Below, one piece after another: positions 12,700 through 23,219 of a DNA stretch of 64,000 nucleotides (positions are counted from its first letter, which is position 1; the number at the start of each line of letters is the position of its first letter). The position numbers and the translations under genes were made by a program. The stretch is from Parietaria judaica. Lineage: Eukaryota; Streptophyta; Magnoliopsida; Rosales; Urticaceae. Under the pieces are notes generated by a model. That model did not search any database and was not told the origin of the DNA. It saw nothing but the letters and a program-made list of their open reading frames with translations. The DNA is taken from assembly GCA_954871525.1 (NCBI GenBank), contig OX940868.1:10406056-10470055 (forward strand), in the 5' to 3' direction.

Positions 12700-13850
12700 G
12701 TGGGTAATATTAGACAATTAAAATACGTTCGTACTTAAATTCATAAGAAAGGTGCCAAAATTCTACAAAGGAGTTACATGAAAACAAGAACACAGCACGC
12801 ATTAATTTAATAAAAAAATAAATAATAAATACACACAATAACGGTAATGGCACTTCTGCGAAGAGTAACTGAATCTCGGCAAATCGGTCCAGGGAAACGG
12901 GAAGAAAAACTTCATGCTCGAGGGAATCAATGCCGATTCGCAAGATGTGTTCCGTGTAGCGAAAATAAAACCTGCAAGAAAACCTCTTGACCACTTAAGT
13001 TACAAAAAATAACTACTATGAGCCTGGGAATCATTTCATGTTCCAATCTGAAACATAAAAAAAGTTCATCCCCTAAAATCTTCTAAGAACGAAATGCTAT
13101 GAATCATTTCATCTCAATTATAACACAAAATGACGAAATCAATCTCTGAACCGAAAACAAGATTGTCCCCGAAAATCTCCTCTGTCGATTAGAAGAAACG
13201 AAGAATCGTACCAATTTAACGACATCAATCGATCATAACCTGTTAAACATTTAATAAATAATGTTAACAACCATTCATGTTTAAGTAATTTTAACCACCT
13301 CAAGAAACATAGGTGCCGCTTGGTGTTGAAGTTCAAGTATTCACAGGTGTCGCTGCCTAATGTCCTCCAAATAATTTTTGAGTGTTATATATAACCCAAA
13401 CAAATGGCCAAACCTAAATCGACCACAAGCAAAAACAAAATCTGTTCATTTAATTTATCAAATGATAATTTATACCTGTGAATGTTATCAACAAAATTAC
13501 AAACTGTAGAGAAAAAACAATTAAGCTTATCTAGCTAGAGCATAGTGGAAGGACAACTCCAAAATCCAATCTAAAACAAAAACAAACCAACAAACATAAA
13601 CTCTAGTAATCAACCAAGTCGACCAAATCATAATACCTTACAGAAACCCTAGAAATCAACCAAATCATAGCACCCCAAATCAGCACAGAACCCAATAGTG
13701 TGTAAATGCAAGAAAGTTTACATATTTGCAGAAATTTTACAAATGACGGAGAGCTCTGACGAAAAACGAACCGTGCAAAAAGAGACAGAGTGAAGAGTGA
13801 TGGGTTTAAAGCTTCCGCCGGCGAAGGGAGAGGCCGAAACTCCAATGGCG
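12700..13850 (-). other. Exon-like minus-strand segments near the right MULE end
   Basis: Minus-strand frame about 12995-12840 reads FRYTEHILRIGIDSLEHEVF then LPVSLDRFAEIQLLF, preceded by a plausible acceptor. Further up, about 13845-13690, an open frame starts MEFRPLPSPAEALNPSLFTL. The arrangement looks like a 5' exon plus internal exon of a gene read outward-in from the right TIR. I do not recognise the product; it may be captured host sequence or a relic of the element's own gene. Confidence 0.3.
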
Positions 13851-14148
13851 TGCAATGGTTTGGGTTCCGAAGAGAAGCTCTGAATTTGGAGCTTCTGTAT
13901 TTTGTCGAGAGGAGAGAGAGAGGTCTGAAAGAGTGGGTTCAGGGAAGAGAAGAGAGGAGAGAGAGAGGATCCTGTGGGAGGAGACTCAGGAGAGAGAAAA
14001 AGCGCTGAGTGAAAAATACATGGTAAAAAGGGTATTTTTGTAAAAAATAGGGCAAAAATTAATTTGAGGAATAGATTATCAGATTTATTAAAATAGGAGA
14101 CAAAAGGGGTAGAACTTGTTTTTTGGGGGACTTTTTTTTAAGTTTCCC

Positions 14149-14804
14149 TATATATATATATTCTAAATTTTTATATTGATATTTAATTTTTCTAGTTTCG
14201 ATAGGTCCCTAAAATTACACTCGTCCTTGGACCAAGGCTCCGACAAACTTAGGTTCAAGTAATAGTGTACATGTGGAATCCTTTGTTAGTCAGGACTCGT
14301 CAACTCAATGTAAGTCACTTGCTAGAGCCACTAGCAAACTCACCGACTAACTTTGAACTACCGGATGACCTGATCATATTTGAGTACATAGGTTGCCTTA
14401 CTATAATTGACGAGGTCCGGCATCATTTGTTTTTTTTGTGCAGGAACCCCTCGCCAACAAGACCTCACCAACCCGGATCTCCTCGCCAATAAGACTTCGG
14501 CGATTTGGATCGCTTCGCCAAAGACGACGAATAAGCTCAGCCAAGTCAATGAAGAGGGATTTAGCTTCAAGACCTAGTCAACTCCGTTGACTCCATATTT
14601 GACCATCCACGCGACCACCAGGTCTAGCTCGATCCATTTTTGTGCATTAACAGTTATTATTGAAGGGATTTTCTTGGATAATTTTGCTCTCTTACGTGTA
14701 ATTTTTAAAAAATTCTAAAAATAATATGATCGAGAAAACAATAAATATAAATTTACTAACATTGTTACACTTGAAGCGTATTTTGATTGAGATTTTTTTT
14801 TAAT
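14149..14804. other. Intergenic segment between MULE and foldback element
   Basis: No gene. 14440-14560 has short repeated phrases (CCTCGCCAACAAGACCTCAC / CCTCGCCAATAAGAC), which look like decayed transposon sequence. Confidence 0.3.
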
Positions 14805-15815
14805 TAGGATCGCCGGTGAATATTTGTCCATGTGGCTATAAGCCTTTGCCACGTGGCATGCCACATGGCACTTGGCCACCACGTGGCATGCCACGTAATT
14901 ATTATTTTATTAAATAATTTTCAAAAATATTATTTTTTTAAAAAAAAAACTTTTTTTAAAATAAAAGTATTTTTTCATAATAAACAATAATGAATATTTA
15001 AATTTAAATATTCATTATTGGTTTTATTATTAAATATATTTATTCATTTTAGAAAAGTGGATCAAATGAAATAAATAAAGAAAAAAAAATCACTGTTCAC
15101 GGTTCACTCAAGCTCCGCCTCCGATCCGGTTCACGGGTGAAACGAAATCGCTTAATATGTTTAATAATAATAACCAATATTAAGCATATGATTATTTAAC
15201 GACAATTTTTAAAAAAAGAATAATATATAAATAAAAAACATATTAAACAATTATTATTATTTTAAAATGCAAACACAAAAACAAAACAAAAATATCTTGC
15301 AAACAAAAAAAATATTTTTTTGTTAAATATATATGATTAATTTTTTGTTTTTCAATAAGTGGCGTGTATTCAATTATGTCTTGACTTTTTAAACAATTTG
15401 CATGTGTTTATTAATTATTATTATTAAACATATTAAACAATTTTATTCGACGCGTGAACCGGATCGGAAACAAAGTTCAAGTGAACCGTGAGCGGTGATT
15501 TTTATTTCGTTCTACCCACTTTTTTTACAAATAAATAATTATAGCCACTAATGAATATTTAAATTTAAATATTCATTATTTGTTATTATTAGAAAAAAAT
15601 ATTTTTTATTACAAATAAAAATATTTAAAAAAAGTATTTAAAAAGTAATAATTATGTGGCATGCCACATTGCGGCACTTAAGGTTGACTGCCACATAGGT
15701 AGATTTTCTCGGTCAGCTCCCAATTACCAAGTTTGGGTACTTTTGCCGCCTTTACGGAGGTTGTACACAAAACAAACCATTTGACCAAAAATTGAATTTT
15801 CGCCGCAATTAACCC
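14805..15815. mobile_element. Long inverted-repeat (foldback) element, MULE-MITE type
   Basis: Two arms face each other. Left arm: CACGTGGCATGCCACAT (14870s), the self-complementary block around AATATTTAAATTTAAATATT (14994-15020), and GGTTCACTCAAGCTCCGCC near 15110. Right arm, in reverse order: CGTGAACCGGATCGG (15452), the same AATATTTAAATTTAAATATT block (15550s), and TGTGGCATGCCACATTG (15656). The right end CGCCGCAATTAACCC at 15801-15815 is the complement of a GGGTTAATTGCGGCG terminus, like the other GGGT-end elements here. The left terminus is eroded, so the left boundary is approximate. Confidence 0.65.
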
Positions 15816-15882
15816 TTTATTTTATCATAGATATAAATGTTGACTTGTAGCTGTAAAGTGTCAAAAGTTTATGTTAAATAAA

Positions 15883-16123
15883 GGGTTATTATGAGCAAAA
15901 GTACCCAAGTAATTTGGAAATGTAGTGGTATAGGGTCAAGTTAAAAAAAAATTGTGGCAATAATATCCAAGTTCCACTTTTTGATATTTTTTAGAATTCC
16001 GTCTATGCGACATTAGTTTCGGTAACTCGTATTTTTGGCATAACTTACTCTTTTTTTATCGGAATTTCACAAATAATCTGCTACATTTCTAAACTACTTG
16101 AGTATTTTTACCCATAATAATCC
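15883..16123. mobile_element. Short GGGT-end MITE
   Basis: About 241 bp. Left end GGGTTATTATGAGCAAAAGT; right end is its inverted copy with changes (ACTTGAGTATTTTTACCCAT followed by AATAATCC). Flanks TTAAATAAA and TTAAGTATA agree at 7 of 9 positions, suggesting an aged 9-bp target duplication. Inner segment TTTTGGCATAACTTACTC is shared with the 990-bp element at 44447. Confidence 0.65.
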
Positions 16124-16588
16124 TTAAGTATATATCTACAAATTATCGAATCAATTACATTATATGTTTATATTTTACGATGAAACGTGAATAACTTATG
16201 CTCAAGATTTTGTTTTGAAGGAATGATACATGCGTAAAGTGTCCAAATAAATCTTATCCATTTGTTTTGTTTCATTATAAACGTGTATGAACTTTTCCAT
16301 AAGTTTTGTTCAGGGATGATTGATGCTTAGTTAATACTAAATATTAAATGTCTTGTTATGAGTATCATGTATCTAAGGTGGAGAAATTTGTAGATTGGAA
16401 GTTTGGAACACGTCAACTTCAATTTCAAAGCTTCAAACAGACAGAAATTCACATTACTTGCAATTGCAACAAACTAATAATTGAACGTACACAACGCGTA
16501 GCATAATGAAGATAGAAATGACACTTGCTAACGGTGCTACAAATTTATTTTTTTAATGGAAAATATTTATCTTTATTTATGCTGGATT
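16124..16588. other. AT-rich intergenic stretch
   Basis: AT-rich, no gene or recognisable repeat seen before the LTR element begins. Confidence 0.4.
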
Positions 16589-16593
16589 ATAAC

Positions 16594-18566
16594 TGTTATG
16601 GGTAATTCTCGGAATTGATTTTACAAAACAAATTAATTAAACGGAAATTGATACGCTAATTTCTTTTAATTAATCATACAATTTGATTAATCTTTTAATT
16701 AAGATTATAAATCAAATTAATAAATTTTAAACCCAAAACTCCCTCCGGAGGCTCGTTTTTGAAAAACAAAGTGTCCCGGTGTTCGCAAAAATATGAAAAA
16801 CCCCAAAAACGACATAAAAATTGCGAAGAACGGACACGGGAAGCGCTCGGAAGAAAAAACCCCCGGGCACCATTTGGGCGGGCCCCACAGCCCAGACAGC
16901 GGGGCCCACCAGGTCAGACCAGCCCCCAAGTGGGGCTGGAACCACGCCAGATCGCGCCATGTGGCGCGATCTCCCACGCCCGCACAACGGCGCAGGCCCT
17001 CCTCGTCCCGGATCGCACCACTTGGCGCGATCCACCACGCCTGTCCCATCCGAGGGACAGGCCGCCCACTTGCGCGCCCATCCACAAGCGAACATATGGA
17101 GGGCCACGATGGGGCCCTGATCCGCGCGCCAGCCACTTGGCGCGCGCGTGGGCCGTCCGATCGGCAATCCGACAGCAATTTCTTTTAATTAATCATACAA
17201 TTTGATTAATCTTTTAATTAAGATTATAAATCAAATTAATAAATTTTAAACCCAAAACTCCCTCCGGAGGCTCGTTTTTGAAAAACAAAGTGTCCCGGTG
17301 TTCGCAAAAATATGAAAAACCCCAAAAACGACATAAAAATTGCGAAGAACGGACACGGGAAGCGCTCGGAAGAAAAAACCCCCGGGCACCATTTGGGCGG
17401 GCCCCACAGCCCAGACAGCGGGGCCCACCAGGTCAGACCAGCCCCCAAGTGGGGCTGGAACCACGCCAGATCGCGCCATGTGGCGCGATCTCCCACGCCC
17501 GCACAACGGCGCAGGCCCTCCTCGTCCCGGATCGCACCACTTGGCGCGATCCACCACGCCTGTCCCATCCGAGGGACAGGCCGCCCACTTGCGCGCCCAT
17601 CCACAAGCGAACACATGGAGGGCCACGATGGGGCCCTGATCCGAGCGCCAGCCACTTGGCGCGCGCGTGGGCCGTCCGATCGGCAATCCGACGGCGGTGA
17701 TCGACTCCACTCCCCCCCCCCTGTTTCCCTTGACCTCAGGTGTTACCTTTTTAAGGTCCAGAAAGTGAGGAATTTCATAAAATCGGAAGCCCTGGAGGAA
17801 TTTCTATAAGGCCACGACCCACGTGATAGGTTCCGTTCCACGTTGTGTCCAGCCTATCTCCAGTCCATTATGCGGCTGTCAGAATAGTTTGGGGACAAGT
17901 GACGGGACCCACTATTCAGGTCGCAGGGTTAGGCCTGAGGAAATTCCTCTACGATCCGGACGACTGAGGGATCACTCTGAGAGGAACCTCTGGAAAATAT
18001 CCTAGAGGGCTCCAAGGCCCCACCTCCCTTGTCTTAAAAGCTCTATACGGCACAGACTATGTCCCTTAGTCCTCGTATTTGCTACAGATGCCTCGACTCC
18101 GCGGACAGTCCTGTCAGCCCAGACTTAAAGCAAGCCCGGTCAGGTGGAGAGTCTAATCCCCAAGGATCCATTTCTTGGACGAACGCTCTCCCCCGCTCGC
18201 TTGTACCCCCAATCCGCGTGGCCTCTAGACCTGTAAAAAACCCGGCCTGGTCAATTCCAGGCTCTGTGGTAACAGGTAGCGAGCGGCCACGAGACTTTCG
18301 ATCCAAAAAGTGCCAGAGACACCGACCCAGGGTCCCCGAATCGGTCAACCAAAACCTCACCCTGAAGTCGACAGCAATCACCCCGAAGTCAACGGGGATC
18401 AGAGGAACGATCATTGACAAAAAAATCTGTCATCCTCACAACAAGGCCATCCAAGGCCCATCCAGAAGACATCAGAAGCCCACCACGTCATCAGCGACAT
18501 TGGGCCAGGCCCAAAACACACAGCTTGGGCCTCAACAATGTTTGATAAAAAAAAACGGCGTCAACA
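16594..18566 (+). repeat. 5' LTR of element A, rearranged
   Basis: 1973 bp against 1702 bp for the 3' LTR. Two changes explain the difference. A 519-bp unit is tandemly duplicated (16658-17176 and 17177-17695), the copies being nearly identical. The segment matching roughly 26110-26345 of the 3' LTR is missing, with the join next to a C-run at 17710; this removes the TATA box and start region. Each duplicated unit holds a near-palindrome with arms GATCGCGCCA and TGGCGCGATC. Confidence 0.85.
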
Positions 18567-18747
18567 TTTTGGCGCTAGAAGGAGGGGGTCCCACGAATTC
18601 AGTCATCCGAATAACCCCACCAGCAGACGACATTCTGAGAAATGTCATCCAAATCTCACCCCACGGAGAGCATTGCCCTAAACACTCGGGCCAAGACCCA
18701 AGCTCGTCGAAAGCAGGTTCCGCATCCTGCCAGAGACGAGCACTCAT

Positions 18748-18900
18748 CGTGAGCCAGCTCGCAATGAAGAAAGATTGGCCCGAGTTGAAGAAAGTATTTT
18801 CCGACTAACGGGACTCATCTCCAAACACTTCGAGGGCAAAAGCGCCGATGAGGAGGAAGAGGAGAGCCCCGAAGAAGCCCTCGAACTCACCCAGAAATAG
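18748..18900 (+). pseudogene. gag N-terminal remnant of element A
   Basis: Open frame beginning HREPARNEERLARVEESIF and continuing through an acidic EEEEES tract to a stop at 18898-18900. The position just after the PBS, and the heptad-like charged character, fit the start of a plant gypsy gag. The rest of gag is absent: the sequence passes within ~240 bases into the end of RNase H. Confidence 0.45.
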
Positions 18901-19119
18901 GCAAATGAAGAACGCCCCATCCCCAAAAACTCTCGGGAGCCAGCAAAGTCACAAACCACCCGACGATCTGCCTTCGATCGACTCGGGGGGTACGAAGGTG
19001 TCACCAACAATGCCAGGAACCGGCGAAGGGAACGTCGGCGACAAAGGCACATCCAGACTCACCCAGGTGATGAAGAAGACCTCTGGCACCATCTGGATCG
19101 CGCCGATCATCAGAGAGAT

Positions 19120-21056
19120 CGGCAACAACAGATTCCACGAGACGAGAATTTGGAAGCAGACGCCCTAGCCAGGGCAGCTTCTCAAGCAGGCAACGAAGGA
19201 CTGGAAAAAGTCCCGATCGAAGCCCTCGACGAGCCTTCTATAAGAAAGCTCGAGACTCTCGATGCCTTCGCCAGAGACGGGACGGCGACGAAAATTGAAA
19301 ACGGCACAATCCCAGCCCGCGACAAGGGAATCCTCTCCTTGACAGGCAAACCCGGCGAAAGTTGGATTGCCCCGATGGTTGAGTACCTGAAACACGGTAC
19401 TCTCCCGACCGACCGCAAAGAAGCTAGACAGCTCAAGTTCCGTGCGACCAGATATGTGCTGCATAACGGAGAACTCTACAAGCGAGGTTTCATGCAACCT
19501 CTCCTGAAATGCCTCAACGAAGAAGATGTCAGCCTGGTCCTCCGCGAGATCCACGAAGGAATTTGTGGAAACCACTATGCAGGACGATCCCTGGCGCTGA
19601 AAGCCTTGAAACAAGGGTACTTTTGGCCAACTCTCAGAAAAGACTCCGCCGAAATGGCGCGAAGATGCGACAAGTGCCAATGATTCGCGCAGATCCCACG
19701 ACAGCCAGCGGTCCCGCTCTGTCCTGTGATGGTCCCTCGCCCCTTCGCAAAGTGGGGGATCAATCTGATCGGAAAGCTTCCAAACGCACCAGGAGGAGTG
19801 GAATACGCCATAGTCGCCATCGACTATTTCACTAAATGGGTGGAAGCAGAACCCATGGCAAAAATCACCCAGACGAAAACGACAAACTTTATCTGGCGGA
19901 ACATAGTGTGCCGGCACGGGATTCCCGAGTTAATCATCACCGACAACGCCAAGCAGTTCAACAACCTGGACCTCCGGTCGTTCTGCCAAGACCTCAGAAT
20001 AAACAACACCTATTCCTCCCCGGTCTACCCACAGGCCAACGGACAAGTCGAGTCCGTCAACAAAGATATCAATGCAATTCTGAAAAAGAAGCTCGACGAA
20101 AAGAAGGTAAGATGGGCCGAAGAGTTACCCGCAGTGCTCTGGGCATACCGCACCACAACCAGAAACGCGACGGGCGAAACTCCGTTCGCTTTAACATATG
20201 GCGTCAAGGCGGTCAACCCCGCGGAAATCACGGTGCCGTCACCCTGGGTCGAACTCTATGACCCAGAACGAAACTCTGAAGCACTAAGGGCTGAGCTCGA
20301 CCTCCTTGAAGAAAGGAGGAACAACGCCTACACCCGCCTGGCAACTCAGAAGCGAATTGTGGAATGATACTACAATTCCAAAGTCAAAGCAAGACGCTTC
20401 CTCGAAGGCAGCCTGGTCCTAAGGAAAGATGGGCCGAAGAGTTACCCGCAGTGCTCTGGGCATACCGCACCACAACCAGAAACGCGACGGGCGAAACTCC
20501 GTTCGCTTTAACATATGGCGTCAAGGCGGTCAACCCCGCGGAAATCACGGTGCCGTCACCCTGGGTCGAACTCTATGACCCAGAACGAAACTCTGAAGCA
20601 CTAAGGGCTGAGCTCGACCTCCTTGAAGAAAGGAGGAACAACGCCTACACCCGCCTGGCAACTCAGAAGCGAATTGTGGAATGATACTACAATTCCAAAG
20701 TCAAAGCAAGACGCTTCCTCGAAGGCAGCCTGGTCCTAAGGAAAGTGGGGCAGAACACGCAGGTCCAGGGAGCAGGCGTCCTGGGACCCACCTGGGAAGA
20801 CCCCTACCGTTTCAACAAGGTCATACGAGCTGGGACTTATCGACTGGAAGAGATGGGGGGTAGGGAGATCCCCCGTCCCTGGAATGTCAAACATTTGAAG
20901 CAGTACTACCAGTTAGTGGCACACGACGAAGGACGGGCTGCACACCCAGAGCTAAAAACCTGCAAAGAAAACACGGAGTCGAACAAGCTAAGCAACGACT
21001 TGGAGCCCGACCAGTCTAGGGAAAATATTTTCCTGGAATGTTCCGATCCAGGTTGA
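19120..21056 (+). pseudogene. pol remnant of element A: RNase H end and integrase
   Basis: Begins with the RNase H tail NLEADALARAAS, then the integrase HHCC zinc-finger (REIHEGICGNHYAG ... ARRCDKCQ), then the catalytic core with D in AIVAIDYFTKW, D in LIITDNAKQF and E in ANGQVESVNKD, and the chromatin-proximal tail GTYRLEEMGG ... RPWNVKHLKQYYQ. Breaks: TGA at 19681-19683 just after the zinc finger, TGA at 20365-20367, and a 317-bp tandem duplication (20111-20427 and 20428-20744) that also shifts frame. Both TGA codons sit where related proteins normally have Arg, consistent with CGA to TGA change. Protease and reverse transcriptase are absent. Confidence 0.9.
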
Positions 21057-21379
21057 AGCTAAGAAAAACAAAAATGAAGGCTCCAACACAGGCAGAAAAC
21101 CTCGTAGGGAAAACGCCCGAAACCATCGTCCCCACCACGAAGTACTCTAATTGGTCCGGGAATAGCCCCGACAAGCCGACATATGTAAAAAGGCACCACA
21201 AGAAGTGCCAAGTCAATAGAAAGTCGTTTTTCCACTATCACTTATGTCTCTACTTGTATAGTTTTTTCCTAACCCTAACAGATTACTCAAAAACTGAGGG
21301 GTTACCGGAATAGGCAAAAAAGACATATAAAAAAAAACTAAAAGACGGGGAAACACCCCTTGGCACAAAAAAGACCTGG

Positions 21380-21740
21380 AAGGCCCGGACCTCGATCCCG
21401 CTGATCCAGGCAACAAAGTCCGAAACTGTAAGCCGCCCCCAGGCGCCAACCTCGGCACCCGAGACACTAAGCCGCCTCACAAGCGCCAACTTCGGGAAGC
21501 CAAACGCCTCACAAGAGTCCTCTCGGCACAAAGTACTAGCAAGGCCCGGACCTCGATCCCGCCTGCTCAGGCAACAAAGTCCGAAACTGTAAGCCGCCCT
21601 CCCAAGCGCCAACCTCGGCACCCGAGACAGTAAGCCGCCTCACAAGCGCCAACTTTGGGAAGCCAAACGCCTCACAAGCGTCCTCCCAGCACAAAGTCCT
21701 AGCAAGGCCCGAACCTCGATCCCGCCTGCTCAGGCACCGA
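21380..21740. repeat. ~162-bp tandem repeat in element A
   Basis: The block AAGGCCCGGACCTCGATCCC begins at 21380 and 21541 and, with one change, at 21704. Between them are conserved GTCCGAAACTGTAAGCCGCC and CGCCAACCTCGGCACCCGAG blocks. Non-coding. A related short block occurs in element C (59676-59810). Confidence 0.75.
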
Positions 21741-22059
21741 AAGACAAAACCAGAGGCATAACTTTGGTAAAAAGCAGGAAAAGACCACTCCAAAGAGAGC
21801 TCGACAAAAGCTCGGGGGGTAGAAACCCATCCCAAAAGGCGCAAAGTACATCGGGCGACAACAGAATGACCACCGGTGAGAAAACCGGAAACCAAGCCGT
21901 ACCGCGTGGGATAGTAAGTACCTGCAACAAGAGAAAGAAGGGGTAAATCCGAGAAAAGCAAAAACCCACAAAAGCGTTGAAATAAAAGCCGACGCAGCCC
22001 CAATCGAGGCACGTATAAAGTAACATACAAAGCAGCGAGAAAAGTCAAATATGTACAAG

Positions 22060-23190
22060 CTACGCCCAAAAGGCATCAGTCAAAATCCCACCACAGGCGG
22101 CGGGTACCGTGAACTCTGAAAAAACGAAAAAGAGTACAAAAAGAAGAAAAGACGCTACACTACTCCGCCTTATAACCGCCCCGGAATCGCGAGAGATCAC
22201 CTGTACTGCTGCCAGCAGCATCGTAGGTGCCCATGTAATCCGGAGGATCGCAAAAACCCGCCAGCGCTGCCAACGGATCAGGGTGCGCCGCCAGAGGCGG
22301 GGCCGAAAACCCCGCCACGTAAGCTCCAGGGTCGCCCGGACATGGGCCGGGAGCTGATACTGCTCCGTCAAGAACGCGAAGGACAGTGGAACTCCCTGAT
22401 TAGACATCACCAAGGAGACGAAGACAGCAAAAAACCCCTCCCATAAGCGGGTGTCCTCAATCTCCGACATGCTGCTGCGCATGTTGCGGAGATCGGTCTC
22501 CAACGCCGCAATCCGGTTCCGCGTTAAGACCAGCGCGGATGCCGTCCTATGATACTCGACTGACCCGCGGGCCATCTGGGCCGCCAACCGCTCGCGGGTT
22601 TCCTGAGCCTCATGCAGTAAGCGAAGGGCGGTCGACATCCCTCCCTGAGAGATCTCGGCTCGAGAGCAATACTCCTGATTTTCGCGCTCCGACGAGGCGT
22701 TGCGAGCACGGAGCGAAGCAATATCCTGCATGTACACCGCGTCCACCCGGAGATCTCGGGGAGGGACAAGGAAGTCGGAGCCGCTGGGAGAGAACACCGA
22801 AGGAATCTGCGAAAGCAAGCAAAAATGAACCACAAAGTAAACAGGCAAAAGTCAGCTGAACAAGTTGTGCCAGATGCAGAAAACGATACCTGGGGGAGAG
22901 CCTGCCCAGACGCGCCTAGCTTCTCCATCGGAGAGGCATAGTTGAAGACAGACGGTTCATGGACCGTCCGAGATAACCTGCCTGCCGGCGCCGCCACATG
23001 CGACGATAACGCTCCCGCAGTGGTATAGGTGGCCCTCCCCCGCGAGAGGGACCCCCTCGGCGGACGGCGCTCCCCGTCATCCCCCGAAGCTCACGCCGGC
23101 CTGCGGGGCCGACTCACCAGGACCCCCAAAGTGGTCCTTCCTGAATCACCTGTAGTAACATTGTCCTCTCCAGCCATACCTGCAAAAAGC
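22060..23190 (-). pseudogene. 3' exons of antisense gene of element A (coiled-coil part)
   Basis: Minus strand. A short exon opens after an acceptor near 23178 (MAGEDNVTTGDSG). A segment follows near 22985-22890 (SRTVHEPSVFNYASPMEKLG), then a longer one from about 22810 to 22130: IPSVFSPSGSDFLVPPRD, then the helical ASLRARNASSEREN and AALETDLRNMRSSMSEIED. Splice-like GT/AG pairs separate them. This is the usual coiled-coil tail of the antisense ORF of plant gypsy elements; introns and exact ends are uncertain. Confidence 0.5.
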
Positions 23191-23219
23191 AAAAAAGGTA
23201 AGTCAGATGACGAAACAAG

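Larger units (their letters stand above)
8226..14148. mobile_element. MULE-like DNA transposon, non-autonomous, 5.9 kb with long TIRs
   Basis: The left end (GGAAAACTTATAAAAAAAAA) and the right end are inverted copies of each other. The match runs at least ~150 bases inward, through AACAAGTTCTACCCCTTTT, AATAAATCTG and ACAAAAATACCC on each side. CT-rich promoter-like sequence follows on both sides, and a second related pair (TTGGAGTTTCGGCC at 9064-9077 and its inverted copy near 13830) lies further in. Both flanks are TATATATATA, a plausible 10-bp target duplication, although an AT run makes this ambiguous. Long TIRs and 9-11 bp duplications are typical of Mutator-like elements. No transposase (MUDR/FAR1-type) domain is visible. 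The interior carries a gene-like fragment, a tandem array, a nested MITE and exon-like minus-strand segments. Confidence 0.7.

Noticed and set aside
13790..14043. Short Arg/Glu-rich plus-strand frames at the right MULE end
   Set aside because: Purine-rich, low-complexity TIR-proximal sequence; the complement is a CT-rich leader.
16717..17710. Paired open frames on both strands of the 5' LTR (up to ~165 codons)
   Set aside because: They arise from GC-rich LTR U3 sequence, repeat exactly with the 519-bp duplication, and look like no protein.
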